Positions 41,889-50,049 of a stretch of 64,000 nt of DNA are shown piece after piece. The notes below the pieces were generated by a model. That model was not told the DNA's origin and did not search any database. It saw nothing but the letters and a program-made list of their open reading frames with translations. Origin of the DNA: Phycisphaerales bacterium. GTDB lineage: Bacteria; Planctomycetota; Phycisphaerae; Phycisphaerales; UBA1924. Numbering within the stretch: the first letter of the stretch is position 1; the number at the start of each line of letters is the position of its first letter. The position numbers and the translations under genes were made by a program. The stretch spans positions 186,001-250,000 of the forward strand of contig JAJDDO010000019.1 in assembly GCA_029260265.1 (NCBI GenBank). Reading direction: 5' to 3'.

Positions 41889-43103
41889 ATGCCCGCAGAC
41901 ACCACCATCAACTTCATCGAAACAATCAAGCAGAACCTTGGCGAGCTGGTCTCGATCCGCCGTGATCTGCACGCCCACCCCCAGCTGATGTTTGAGGAGA
42001 CCCACGCCAATCGCGTGGTCTGCGATCAGCTTGATTCGCTCTCGATCAAGCACGCGACGGATATGGGCGGGATCGAGCCGAACACCGGCACCGGCGTGCT
42101 CGCCCATCTGCCCGCAACCGTCGACCGCCCCGGCCCGTGCATCGGGCTTCGGGCAGACATGGACGCGCTCCCAATCCTCGAAGCGAATCAGACGGACTAT
42201 TGCTCGACGACGCCCGGGGTGATGCACGCGTGCGGGCACGACGGGCATACCGCGATTCTCATCGGTGCGGCCCGCGTTTTGAGCTCGCTCGAACACCGCC
42301 CAAACCCGGTGAGCTTTGTGTTCCAGCCCGCGGAAGAGGGCGGGGCGGGAGCAGAAAAAATGATCCGCGACGGGGCGCTCGATGGCTCAAAGATCGGCCC
42401 GCCCATCGAACGCATGTTCGGGCTCCACGGCTGGCCAGGGAACCAACTCGGCGAAGTGTGCACCAAGCCAGGGCCGCTGCTCGCCGCGACCGATACCTTC
42501 ATCGCGACCATCCGGGGCAGGCAGGGGCACGCGGCGTACCCGCATCTGTGTATTGATCCGGTTGTTGCCGGTGCCCAGATTATCAGCGCCGCCCAGAGCA
42601 TCGCATCGAGGAACACGATGCCGACCGATGCGGTGGTGGTGACCTTCGCCTCGATCCATGCGGGCAGCGCGTTCAATGTGATCCCCGAGGCTGTAGAGCT
42701 CAAGGGCACCGTGCGGACCCTCACCGACGAAACGCGTGAGATGGCCAAAGAGCGGTTTTTTGCGATTGTCGAGCAGATCTCCGCTGCGATGGGATGCCGA
42801 GCAGAGATTGAATGGAGGCCGGGATACCCCGTGACGGCCAATGATCCGGATGCAGCGGCATTGGTGATGAAAACGGGCGAACAGGCAAGCTTTGCGCGTC
42901 GTACGATCACGGTGGAGGCCCCATCGCTGGGCGGTGAGGATTTTTCGTACTATGGGCGTGCGGTTCCGAGCTGTTTTTTCTTGCTGGGGCTGTCAAACCC
43001 CGATCAAGAGGAGTGGCCCGGGCTTCATACGGACGGATTTGATTTCAATGATGAGGCAATCGGGCTTGGGGTCGAGATGATGTGCAGATTGGCGCTATCC
43101 TAA
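41889..43103 (+). CDS. M20 family amidohydrolase / peptidase (HipO-like)
   Basis: 404 residues of the amidohydrolase branch of M20: RRDLHAHPQLMFEE, LRADMDALPI, the metal-binding HACGHDGHTA, catalytic Glu in QPAEEGGAGA, the dimerisation-domain GRQGHAAYPH and a final metal-proximal His in GLHTDGFDFNDEA. Members hydrolyse N-acyl amino acids, hippurate or indole-acetyl conjugates. No signal peptide, so cytosolic. Substrate not determinable. Confidence 0.93.
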   Translation: MPADTTINFIETIKQNLGELVSIRRDLHAHPQLMFEETHANRVVCDQLDSLSIKHATDMGGIEPNTGTGVLAHLPATVDRPGPCIGLRADMDALPILEANQTDYCSTTPGVMHACGHDGHTAILIGAARVLSSLEHRPNPVSFVFQPAEEGGAGAEKMIRDGALDGSKIGPPIERMFGLHGWPGNQLGEVCTKPGPLLAATDTFIATIRGRQGHAAYPHLCIDPVVAGAQIISAAQSIASRNTMPTDAVVVTFASIHAGSAFNVIPEAVELKGTVRTLTDETREMAKERFFAIVEQISAAMGCRAEIEWRPGYPVTANDPDAAALVMKTGEQASFARRTITVEAPSLGGEDFSYYGRAVPSCFFLLGLSNPDQEEWPGLHTDGFDFNDEAIGLGVEMMCRLALS

Positions 43104-43163
43104 ACTCAACGAAACTGACCGGCCGATATCAAGCCGACGCACACGATAACCGATGGAGTGACC

Positions 43164-43592
43164 ATGAACCTTCCGATCAAACGAATCGCCGTCACCGCCT
43201 GTGCCCTTGTGGTCTTGGCGGGATCATCCGGGTGTCGCGTCGAGCGAACCACCGGGCAGCGTCACCAAGCCCGAGCGATCGACACGATCCTCCGCGCTGA
43301 AGCGATGCGCCTCAATGAGATGCCCAACTCCGAGCAGACGCTCGAGGACTATGCCCATCTCAACGCGATGTATCAGGATCTTCTGCACGCCGCGATCCGT
43401 TCGGGCGAAGCCGAGCCCTTGACCGTGCAAGAGGCCGAGGACCTGCTGAGGGCGGTCGCGTCCGAAGCACGCACCCTGCCTGCGTTCATGGAATGGTCGC
43501 CCGAATCCCAGAAGAACTTCGAGGAGAACTTCTGGCGGTTCCGCCTGAAAAAGTGGCAGCAGTGGCGCGGCCCAGACTACATCTACGACTAA
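43164..43592 (+). CDS. lipoprotein of unknown function (142 aa)
   Basis: Signal with lipobox GSSGC (Cys at about residue 24). The mature part is a helical protein (QTLEDYAHLNAMYQDLLHAAI, EAEDLLRAVASEARTLPAFMEW) ending in a basic aromatic tail (FRLKKWQQWRGPDYIYD). ATG 43164 follows TGGAG; a GTG at 43158 is less likely. Ends with its own terminator. Family not recognised. Confidence 0.72.
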   Translation: MNLPIKRIAVTACALVVLAGSSGCRVERTTGQRHQARAIDTILRAEAMRLNEMPNSEQTLEDYAHLNAMYQDLLHAAIRSGEAEPLTVQEAEDLLRAVASEARTLPAFMEWSPESQKNFEENFWRFRLKKWQQWRGPDYIYD

Positions 43593-43644
43593 GCCTTCTT
43601 CGCAAGAATGGGTTTGAGGCGTGTTCTGCTGAATACTGCATGAT

Positions 43645-43672
43645 CACCCGCCCATCTTGGGCGGGTGTTTTT
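43645..43672 (+). terminator. rho-independent terminator
   Basis: CACCCGCCC (43645-43653), loop ATCTT, GGGCGGGTG (43659-43667), then TTTTT: a perfect 9-base stem. It lies only 15 bases before the uvrC start codon. Confidence 0.93.
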
Positions 43673-43674
43673 CA

Positions 43675-43680
43675 TATACT
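43675..43680 (+). promoter_or_regulatory. -10 box TATACT, leaderless geometry for uvrC
   Basis: TATACT ends 6 bases before the ATG at 43687 and begins two bases after the T-run of the preceding terminator. No room remains for a conventional leader. Confidence 0.65.
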
Positions 43681-43686
43681 CTCCTG

Positions 43687-45144
43687 ATGGCAGACGATCC
43701 GGACACTCCGTTTCTTGATGATGATGGGCACGCGCCCGCGGGCGATCCGCCGCCTTGGGGGGCGGAGACGCGTGAGGTGCGGATGACACGGCTGCACAAC
43801 GACGCACGGGCGCTGCTCGCCAAGCCCGGCGTCTACCTCATGAAAGATCACAAGGGTGTGGTGATCTATGTCGGCAAGGCGTCCAAGCTGTGTGATCGGG
43901 TCGCGTCGTATTTTCTGCCCTCGACCGATCTTGGTCCTTGGAAGAACAAGCTGCTCGATGAGGTGCACTCGTTCGACACCTTCACGACCGAGACGCCTTG
44001 GGAGGCGCTGCTCGCGGAGAATCGGCTGATCAAGGACATCCATCCGGCGTACAACGCAGCACAGAAGGACGACCGGACATTCCCTTACCTCATCATCACC
44101 ATGCGCGAAGACTTCCCGCGCGTGTTTGTCTCGCGCAACCCAACAGGGATCAAGAACGACGGCGCGAAAGATCCGCGGTACTCGGGCGCGACGATCTTGG
44201 GGCCGTTCACCTCGCCGGGGGCATTGCACCGGGCGGTCGATGCGTTGCAGTCAGTGTTCAAGTACCGGACATGCTCGCTCGACATCCTTGAAAACGACAA
44301 GAAGAACCGGTACTTCCGCCCGTGCCTGCTCGCCGCGATCGGCAAGTGCTCTGCCCCGTGCAACAACTCGATCACCAAGGCCGCGTATCGTGACGACATC
44401 TCGCGGTTTGTGCGGTTTATCAAGACCAAACGATCGACGATGATCCGCGAGCTGCGAGCCGAGATGGAGGACGCGTCGGGCGAAATGGATTTCGAACGGG
44501 CCGCCGCGTTACGCGATCAGCTTCTCGCGATCGAGAAGCTCGACCAGCGCGCAACAACCAATGATCAATGGCAGCCCGAATCCGAGATCGGGTACCAGGA
44601 CCCGATCAAATCTTGCCAAAGCCTGCAGCGGACGCTCGGGTTAGACAAACCGATCCGATGCGTCGAGGGCTTCGACATCGCCCATCTGCAGGGGAATGAA
44701 ACGGTGGCGTCAAAGGTGTGCTTTGTCGATGGGCGCCCGTTCAAACAGGAGTACCGAAGGTTCCGGATCAACTCGTTCCAGAACCTCTCTGGCGGCCGAG
44801 CGAACGATGATTTTCAGTCGATGCGCGAGGTGATCAGCCGCCGATACCGCGAGGCCGGTGCTGGGCACGAGCTGTACCCGGATGTTGTGTTGATTGATGG
44901 CGGGATCGGGCAGCTGCACGCCGCGATGGAAGCTTTCGAGCAGCTCGATGTGCAGCCGCCGATGGTGGTGTCACTGGCGAAGAAGGAAGAGCTGATCTAC
45001 ACAATGGGATCATCTGAACCTATGAAACTCGGCAAAAACAACCCGGGTCTGCGGCTGCTTATGCAGGTCCGCGATGAATCCCATCGGTTCGCCCAGCATT
45101 ATCATCATATTTTGAGGCGAAAGAAAACACTCGGCGAAGACTAA
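43687..45144 (+). CDS. uvrC: compact UvrC-type excinuclease subunit
   Basis: Nucleotide-excision repair nuclease subunit. 485 residues against about 600 in E. coli. Present: GIY-YIG domain (GVYLMKDHKGVVIYVGKASK, about 48-67), the Cys-containing region (CLLAAIGKCSAPC), the UVR motif (about 265-285), and the RNase H-like domain (EGFDIAHLQG at about 327; VLIDGGIGQL at 401). Missing: most of the usual spacer between UVR and RNase H domains and the entire C-terminal (HhH)2 DNA-binding domain; it ends right after DESHRFAQHYH. The stop is part of CTAA shared with the convergent gene. Confidence 0.9.
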   Translation: MADDPDTPFLDDDGHAPAGDPPPWGAETREVRMTRLHNDARALLAKPGVYLMKDHKGVVIYVGKASKLCDRVASYFLPSTDLGPWKNKLLDEVHSFDTFTTETPWEALLAENRLIKDIHPAYNAAQKDDRTFPYLIITMREDFPRVFVSRNPTGIKNDGAKDPRYSGATILGPFTSPGALHRAVDALQSVFKYRTCSLDILENDKKNRYFRPCLLAAIGKCSAPCNNSITKAAYRDDISRFVRFIKTKRSTMIRELRAEMEDASGEMDFERAAALRDQLLAIEKLDQRATTNDQWQPESEIGYQDPIKSCQSLQRTLGLDKPIRCVEGFDIAHLQGNETVASKVCFVDGRPFKQEYRRFRINSFQNLSGGRANDDFQSMREVISRRYREAGAGHELYPDVVLIDGGIGQLHAAMEAFEQLDVQPPMVVSLAKKEELIYTMGSSEPMKLGKNNPGLRLLMQVRDESHRFAQHYHHILRRKKTLGED

Positions 45145-46526
45145 TCGTCCACACGCTCACACTTGATCTCTCGCCCATTCTGAAACAGCGTAACGCTCGC
45201 GGCCACCGCATTTTCTGCAGCATCGAACTCAAGCTCGGCATCGACAAGCTTGATGCGGAATCTGTTGCCTGAAAGGAACACGAGCTCGAGCGGCTGCTGA
45301 CCCGTGATCTGCACGAACACCTTGCCGCGTGCTGCGGTGATGAACATGTCAAAGCCCAGTACCGAGTGGTAGGTTCCCACGAGTCGAGCGGTGAACTCCT
45401 CGTCGAGCTTTTCGGATTTTTCGATCTTGATCGGGGCGGGGTTGAGCCCGAAGACTCCCTGGATAATTTTCTCGCCGATGATGGTTGTTTCCTCGGCGGC
45501 ACCGTTGGTCAGCAAGACAACCGCAGCATCAAAGGCGGGGTTGACCGCCATGTACGACGAGTATCCGCCGGTCATGCCGTTGTGCCAGTAGGTTGATTGG
45601 TCCGACGCCCGGAACCACCCGCTGCACACCCTTCTGCCCATCTCAAGATCAAAGAGTGGTGCTTGCGAGAGCTTGATGGATTCATATACTTCGCCGTCGT
45701 GCTCGCCAAGGCTGGCGATCGCGAACCCGAGCAGCCCCGGCGCGTCGGTCACCCACATCCCCGCAGGATCGATCGGCCCTGTTTTTCCCCAGTGCTTGGT
45801 CGCCCGCCCACCGGTGGTCGCCGGAGCGAGCCGGTCGAGCTGCTCATCGCTGAGCGTGATCGTAAAATCATCAAGCCCGAGCGGGTTGAGCACGCGTTCC
45901 TTGACGAGCGCTTCGTACTCGCCCTCGGCGTTGAGCGATACCAGCGTGCCGAGCATGCCCACCGCATAGTTCGAGTATTCAAACTTCGTGCCCGGCGCCT
46001 GCTTGAGCGGCATCATCTCGATCGCGTCGAACATCATTTTCTGCGTGTACCCCGTGAATGGGCGCTCGCCGTCTTTGGGTGCGATATTCGCCGGCGCGGT
46101 TCCCCAGCCCGAGGTGTGGGTGCTCAGGTGCCAGAGCAGCAGGCTCTGCTCGTCTTTGTCGGGCACCGAGTACCCTTCGGGGAGGAGTTCGTTGACGGGC
46201 GTGTCGCGTGCGAGCTCTCCGCGCCTGACCGCATCGGCAAAGAACACGCCCGTGATAACCTTGGAAATTGAACCGATCTCATAGAGCGTTTCGACGGTGG
46301 GGACCTGATCTTGATCGAAGTTGAGCGTGCCGACGGGATAGAAACTGGTCTCGCCGTCTTTATAGATCCCCACAACCCCGCCGGGGATCAGCTCGGCATC
46401 GATCGCGGGCTGAACCTGCTCGGAGACAATATCGGCGTAGCTGACATCATCGGCGAGTGCCGATGAAGCACCGAGCGTGAGGGCAGCCGAGAGAACGATC
46501 GGAAACGGTAGAGGTGTACATCGCAT
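45141..46526 (-). CDS. serine hydrolase of the class C beta-lactamase/penicillin-binding family
   Basis: 461 residues. Signal peptide (MRCTPLPFPIVLSAALTLGASSALA), then a serine-active domain with S86-I-S-K89, Y184-S-N186 and WHNG near residue 310, the three motifs of the AmpC/DD-peptidase/esterase superfamily (HNG for the usual KTG). A C-terminal lipocalin-like beta domain (about 370-461) follows. These proteins are carboxypeptidases, esterases or D-aminopeptidases; true antibiotic resistance is not implied. TAAGAT ends 5 bases ahead of the ATG. Confidence 0.88.
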   Translation of the reverse strand: MRCTPLPFPIVLSAALTLGASSALADDVSYADIVSEQVQPAIDAELIPGGVVGIYKDGETSFYPVGTLNFDQDQVPTVETLYEIGSISKVITGVFFADAVRRGELARDTPVNELLPEGYSVPDKDEQSLLLWHLSTHTSGWGTAPANIAPKDGERPFTGYTQKMMFDAIEMMPLKQAPGTKFEYSNYAVGMLGTLVSLNAEGEYEALVKERVLNPLGLDDFTITLSDEQLDRLAPATTGGRATKHWGKTGPIDPAGMWVTDAPGLLGFAIASLGEHDGEVYESIKLSQAPLFDLEMGRRVCSGWFRASDQSTYWHNGMTGGYSSYMAVNPAFDAAVVLLTNGAAEETTIIGEKIIQGVFGLNPAPIKIEKSEKLDEEFTARLVGTYHSVLGFDMFITAARGKVFVQITGQQPLELVFLSGNRFRIKLVDAELEFDAAENAVAASVTLFQNGREIKCERVDD

Positions 46527-46531
46527 ACCCT

Positions 46532-46537
46532 ATCTTA
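46532..46537 (-). promoter_or_regulatory. -10 box TAAGAT, leaderless geometry for the serine hydrolase
   Basis: On the minus strand TAAGAT, 5 bases (AGGGT), ATG at 46526. The AGGGT could be read as a weak Shine-Dalgarno but is too close to the ATG. Confidence 0.4.
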
Positions 46538-46562
46538 CCGATTTCGGGGTTCTGTGTTTCAC

Positions 46563-47210
46563 CTAATCGGAAGCCTGCTGTTCGGCAAGCATCTGCTCGA
46601 AGGTCACATGGTCGACCAACTCAACATGCCCGTCCGCAAACCCGACGATCACGCCACTCGGCCAGTGCTTAGGATCCTCATAGATGACGATCTGATCCGC
46701 GTTGAAGGTGTTCTCGCCGCCGAGGTAGATGTAGGAAACGCCGTCGCCGTCCTCAAGGGGCGAAATCAGCGTCAGCGGATCAATCATCCGCTGCTCGATA
46801 AGAATCTGCTCCCATGATTCGACGGGCGGGTACATCTCAGCGTTCTCGCCAGCGTAGATGATCGCTTCTTGCAGAAGCGTTCGGACCTGAGTGTGGCTCT
46901 TCAGCGAGTTCGCTTGCTGCTTCGCACTGGCGAGTGCGGGTAAGAAAATACCAATCGAGAAACAAGACCCAAGCAGCCCAACACCGCCCAGCGAGACGCC
47001 CGCGATGGCCAGGCCCATGCCCTTGCGTGGCCCGTTGGTCCCGGTCTGGGTGATCCCGACAATCCCAAGAATCAGCGGCACCAATGCCAACGGGCCAAGA
47101 CACAAGCACAAAATGCCGAGCACAAGCGAGCTCACAGCGAGCCCCGAAGTCGGGCGAGATTCGATATCGTTGGCAAAGCCACGCTGCGCTGAGTGGGGTT
47201 GGTCGCTCAC
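46563..47210 (-). CDS. DUF4190-like membrane protein with HWP...VGFxDG module
   Basis: 215 residues. Two N-terminal membrane helices with the DUF4190 pattern (LAVSSLVLGILCLCLGPLA, then LGIVGITQTG...GMGLAIAGVSLGGVGLLGS) are followed by a soluble module: a helix (SLKSHTQVRTLLQEAIIYA), ISPLEDGDGVSYIYLGG, IVIYEDPKHWP, VGFADGHVELV and a closing helix FEQMLAEQQ. The same module occurs twice in the next gene. It resembles the C-terminal H-X-DG part of planctomycete pseudopilins. GTG start at 47210 follows AGGAG by 7 bases. Confidence 0.75.
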   Translation of the reverse strand: MSDQPHSAQRGFANDIESRPTSGLAVSSLVLGILCLCLGPLALVPLILGIVGITQTGTNGPRKGMGLAIAGVSLGGVGLLGSCFSIGIFLPALASAKQQANSLKSHTQVRTLLQEAIIYAGENAEMYPPVESWEQILIEQRMIDPLTLISPLEDGDGVSYIYLGGENTFNADQIVIYEDPKHWPSGVIVGFADGHVELVDHVTFEQMLAEQQASD

Positions 47211-47272
47211 TGGTGTCTCCTGCGGGTTGCTTGAGTATACCACACTTTGATAGACATGGCGGTTGCGTGTGG

Positions 47273-48130
47273 TTAGGGTTCGTCGGCTTGTTGCGTTTGA
47301 TCTGCGAGCATCTGCTCGAACTCATCGAACTCCATAAACTCGGTGTGGTTGTCTGAGAAACCAACGAGCACGCCGTGCTTGGGCCAGTGCGCGGGGTCTT
47401 CATAGATGAGGATCTGTGTGGCGCTCTGCGTGTTTGGCCCGGGCACATAAAAATACGAATCTCCATCGCCGTCCTCAACGGGCGAGACGAGCAGGTCCAT
47501 GTTCATCCATCGCGCCAATGAGTCCGGCCATTGGTCCTGCGTTGGAAGGACCCCGCCGTTGGCGTTGTTGGCGAACGACTGCACGCCGATCATTAAGCCG
47601 CGGATGTAGGTCTTGCTTTTGAGCATATTGATGTTTTGGGTCTTCTGCGCGGCGAGCATCTGGTCGAACTCGTCGAACGGTACAAACCGAACTTCGCCAT
47701 CCGCAAACCCGACAAGCACGCCCTTCTTCGGCCAATGCTCGGGGTCTTCGTAGATCAAGATTTGATCGGCATCAAAGGTTAAAGGACCCGGGACATAAAT
47801 GTAGGAGACAGCGCCATCATCTGTTTCGACTGGTGACAAAAGCAAATCGGCATCAATGTCGTTCGATTCAAGCAATGCATGTGGCCAATGTTCTTGGGCC
47901 GGGTATGCATAACCATGATGTCCCGCAAAAATGGTTAAGCCTAGGACATGTCCACGAAGCTTTGTCTTTGATTTTATCTCGTCGAAGTTCCTATGAGGAT
48001 GGCGCGATCTTTGTAAGTAGAAAACCAGCCCGAGACCGAGAATAGGTAGAAGAACTACAAGCATGGCAATATCGGGAATCGGAGTGGCCCAAACACGCTT
48101 CATTCTTGTCTCATTTATCCCCATACTCAT
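47273..48130 (-). CDS. membrane protein with two tandem HWP...VGFxDG modules
   Basis: 285 residues: one N-terminal membrane helix (about 19-40) then two copies of the same module, at about 45-155 and 160-280. Each holds SPVE(D/T)DG, YVPGP, ILIYEDP(E/A)HWPK, GVLVGF(A/S)D and (F/E)DEF(D/E)QMLA. The adjacent upstream-oriented gene carries a third copy. The start is uncertain among ATGs at 48130, 48124 and 48103; the last puts a Lys-Arg pair directly before the membrane helix. Follows the ClC gene by 29 bases. Function unknown. Confidence 0.72.
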   Translation of the reverse strand: MSMGINETRMKRVWATPIPDIAMLVVLLPILGLGLVFYLQRSRHPHRNFDEIKSKTKLRGHVLGLTIFAGHHGYAYPAQEHWPHALLESNDIDADLLLSPVETDDGAVSYIYVPGPLTFDADQILIYEDPEHWPKKGVLVGFADGEVRFVPFDEFDQMLAAQKTQNINMLKSKTYIRGLMIGVQSFANNANGGVLPTQDQWPDSLARWMNMDLLVSPVEDGDGDSYFYVPGPNTQSATQILIYEDPAHWPKHGVLVGFSDNHTEFMEFDEFEQMLADQTQQADEP

Positions 48131-48159
48131 GTGTACGCATCCTGCACGGATCGGATGCG

Positions 48160-49998
48160 TTACCCCTCGTCAAGTGCTTGCTGGTACCGTGCCATCAGTT
48201 TGGCGCGGGTGATCAGGGCGATGGGTTTAGAGCCCTCGAACGCATCGACCAGGCACAAGCTGGAAACATCGTTCGTTGCGAACTTATCGAGCACGGTGTC
48301 GAGGTTCTCACCAGCGCGGATCGTCGGCAGATCGCTCCGCATCAGCTCGGCCACCAGCAAGAGCGGGATCGCTTCGCGGTCGATGAGGGCAGTCCGCATG
48401 TCCTGCCCGGTCACCATGCCCATGTACCGCCCGTCGGCGTCCACCACCGGGAAGTCGGGCACATTATGATACGCGTGCAGCGTGATCAGCTTGCCCAGTG
48501 GGTCAGACGGATACACCGGCTCGCTCGGCAACCCGGCGTACTCCACGCTCGTCACCGGCACATGACGCAGCAGCGAATGGTCACGCATCGTGCCGATCCG
48601 CACGCCCTGGCGGCGAAGCTTGGCGGTGTAGATCGAATCGGGCATGAGCTTGCGGGCCAACGCGGTCGAAACAATCGCGGCGAGCATAATCGGCGCAAGC
48701 ACATGCGGCTCGCGCGTGATCTCGAACAATATCAGGATCGCGGTCATCGGCGCAAAGGTTGCCCCCGCGACCACCGCTGCCATTCCAACCAGCGCGTACG
48801 ACGCGGGCGAAGAGGTATCCGCGATGAGCCCGAACTTCTCGAGTGTGATCCCGAACACGCCGCCGATGGTCGCACCGGCAAAGAGCGAAGGGGCAAAAAC
48901 GCCTCCGGATCCGCCCGACGCCAGCGTGCAGGTTGTTGCGATCATCTTGGCAAGAACCAGCAAGGCCAGCACCCCGACCGCCCCCCACACCAGCTGTGCC
49001 GCTTCGTAAGAACCAGGATCAACAAGATGAATAATGATCGAGTACCCGTTTCCAAAGAATGCGGGGATGGACTCTTGCTCGCCGAGGATGTGCGCATCAT
49101 CGGGCCTGTTGAAGACCACTATCCAGACAATGCCGATCAGCCCGAGCATCAACGCGCCGAGGACAGGCTTGGCGATCTGATGGATCGGCAGCCACGCAAA
49201 GAAATCCTCGCCCTTCTCAAGCACCGTCGTAAAGGACCACGCCCCGACGGCGCACAGCATCCCGAGCACAATGTAGCTCGGGAGTTCATACAACGAGAAC
49301 ACATAGGTCGGCAGAGCCGTTGCGAAGATCGCCTCGTTATCCCCGAGAACAACCTGGGTCATGGCCGTCGCAAAGACCGACGCGATCACGATGGGGGTGA
49401 ATGCTTTGAGTCGAAAATCTCGCAGCAGGATCTCGAGCGCAAAGAACACCCCGGCGATGGGCGCGTTGAAGATGCTCGATATCCCCGCCGCGGCGCCGCA
49501 CCCAACCAAGATCCCCACATGCTGTTTCGGTACACCGATCCTCTTGGCAATCACCGAACCGGTCACGGAACCGATCTGGACAATCGGCCCTTCCGCCCCC
49601 GCCGATCCGCCCGTGCCGACCGTGCAGATCGAGGCAATCGCCTTGACAAAACCAATCTTCGCAGGGATCTCCCCGTTCTTTCGGACGATCGCATCGAGCA
49701 CCTGAGGCACACCATGCCCACCGGCCTCGCGCGCATACCGGTAGACCAGAATCCCGGTCACCAATGCACCGACCATCGGAATCACCGGGAGCAACCAGAT
49801 CACCCATTCACCCTGCAGGTGCTCGGTCCAGTGTTCGAGCGACCCGAGCCCCTTGGCAAACAGCACCGCGCCGATCGCGGTCAACGCACCGATCACCGCA
49901 CCGATGACATTAAGCCATCCATCGGGATGATCGTGAACCATCGCCCCGATGCGATTGGCTGCCCGTGATGTGGTTGAGATCACGCTCATCGAAAACAT
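48160..49998 (-). CDS. ClC-family chloride channel/transporter with CBS pair
   Basis: 612 residues: ClC membrane domain (about 30-450) with the anion-selectivity segments GTGGSAGAEGPIVQ (gating Glu of the GxEGP motif kept, Arg replaced by Ala) and GGSGGVFAPSLFAGA, then two cytosolic CBS domains (about 480-610; VVDADGRYMGMVTGQDM in the first). Whether it is a channel or an H+/Cl- antiporter is not decided by these motifs. ATG 49998 is the first ATG; one at 49989 is possible. Confidence 0.92.
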   Translation of the reverse strand: MFSMSVISTTSRAANRIGAMVHDHPDGWLNVIGAVIGALTAIGAVLFAKGLGSLEHWTEHLQGEWVIWLLPVIPMVGALVTGILVYRYAREAGGHGVPQVLDAIVRKNGEIPAKIGFVKAIASICTVGTGGSAGAEGPIVQIGSVTGSVIAKRIGVPKQHVGILVGCGAAAGISSIFNAPIAGVFFALEILLRDFRLKAFTPIVIASVFATAMTQVVLGDNEAIFATALPTYVFSLYELPSYIVLGMLCAVGAWSFTTVLEKGEDFFAWLPIHQIAKPVLGALMLGLIGIVWIVVFNRPDDAHILGEQESIPAFFGNGYSIIIHLVDPGSYEAAQLVWGAVGVLALLVLAKMIATTCTLASGGSGGVFAPSLFAGATIGGVFGITLEKFGLIADTSSPASYALVGMAAVVAGATFAPMTAILILFEITREPHVLAPIMLAAIVSTALARKLMPDSIYTAKLRRQGVRIGTMRDHSLLRHVPVTSVEYAGLPSEPVYPSDPLGKLITLHAYHNVPDFPVVDADGRYMGMVTGQDMRTALIDREAIPLLLVAELMRSDLPTIRAGENLDTVLDKFATNDVSSLCLVDAFEGSKPIALITRAKLMARYQQALDEG

Positions 49999-50049
49999 CG
50001 TACGCGCGTGTACCAATATTCCAACGCCGAGAATCGATCTTTACCGGAA

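Noticed and set aside
45141..46526. Antibiotic-resistance beta-lactamase
   Set aside because: The SxxK/YxN/HxG motifs fit the wider serine hydrolase superfamily; the C-terminal lipocalin-like domain and HNG in place of KTG argue for a peptidase or esterase role.
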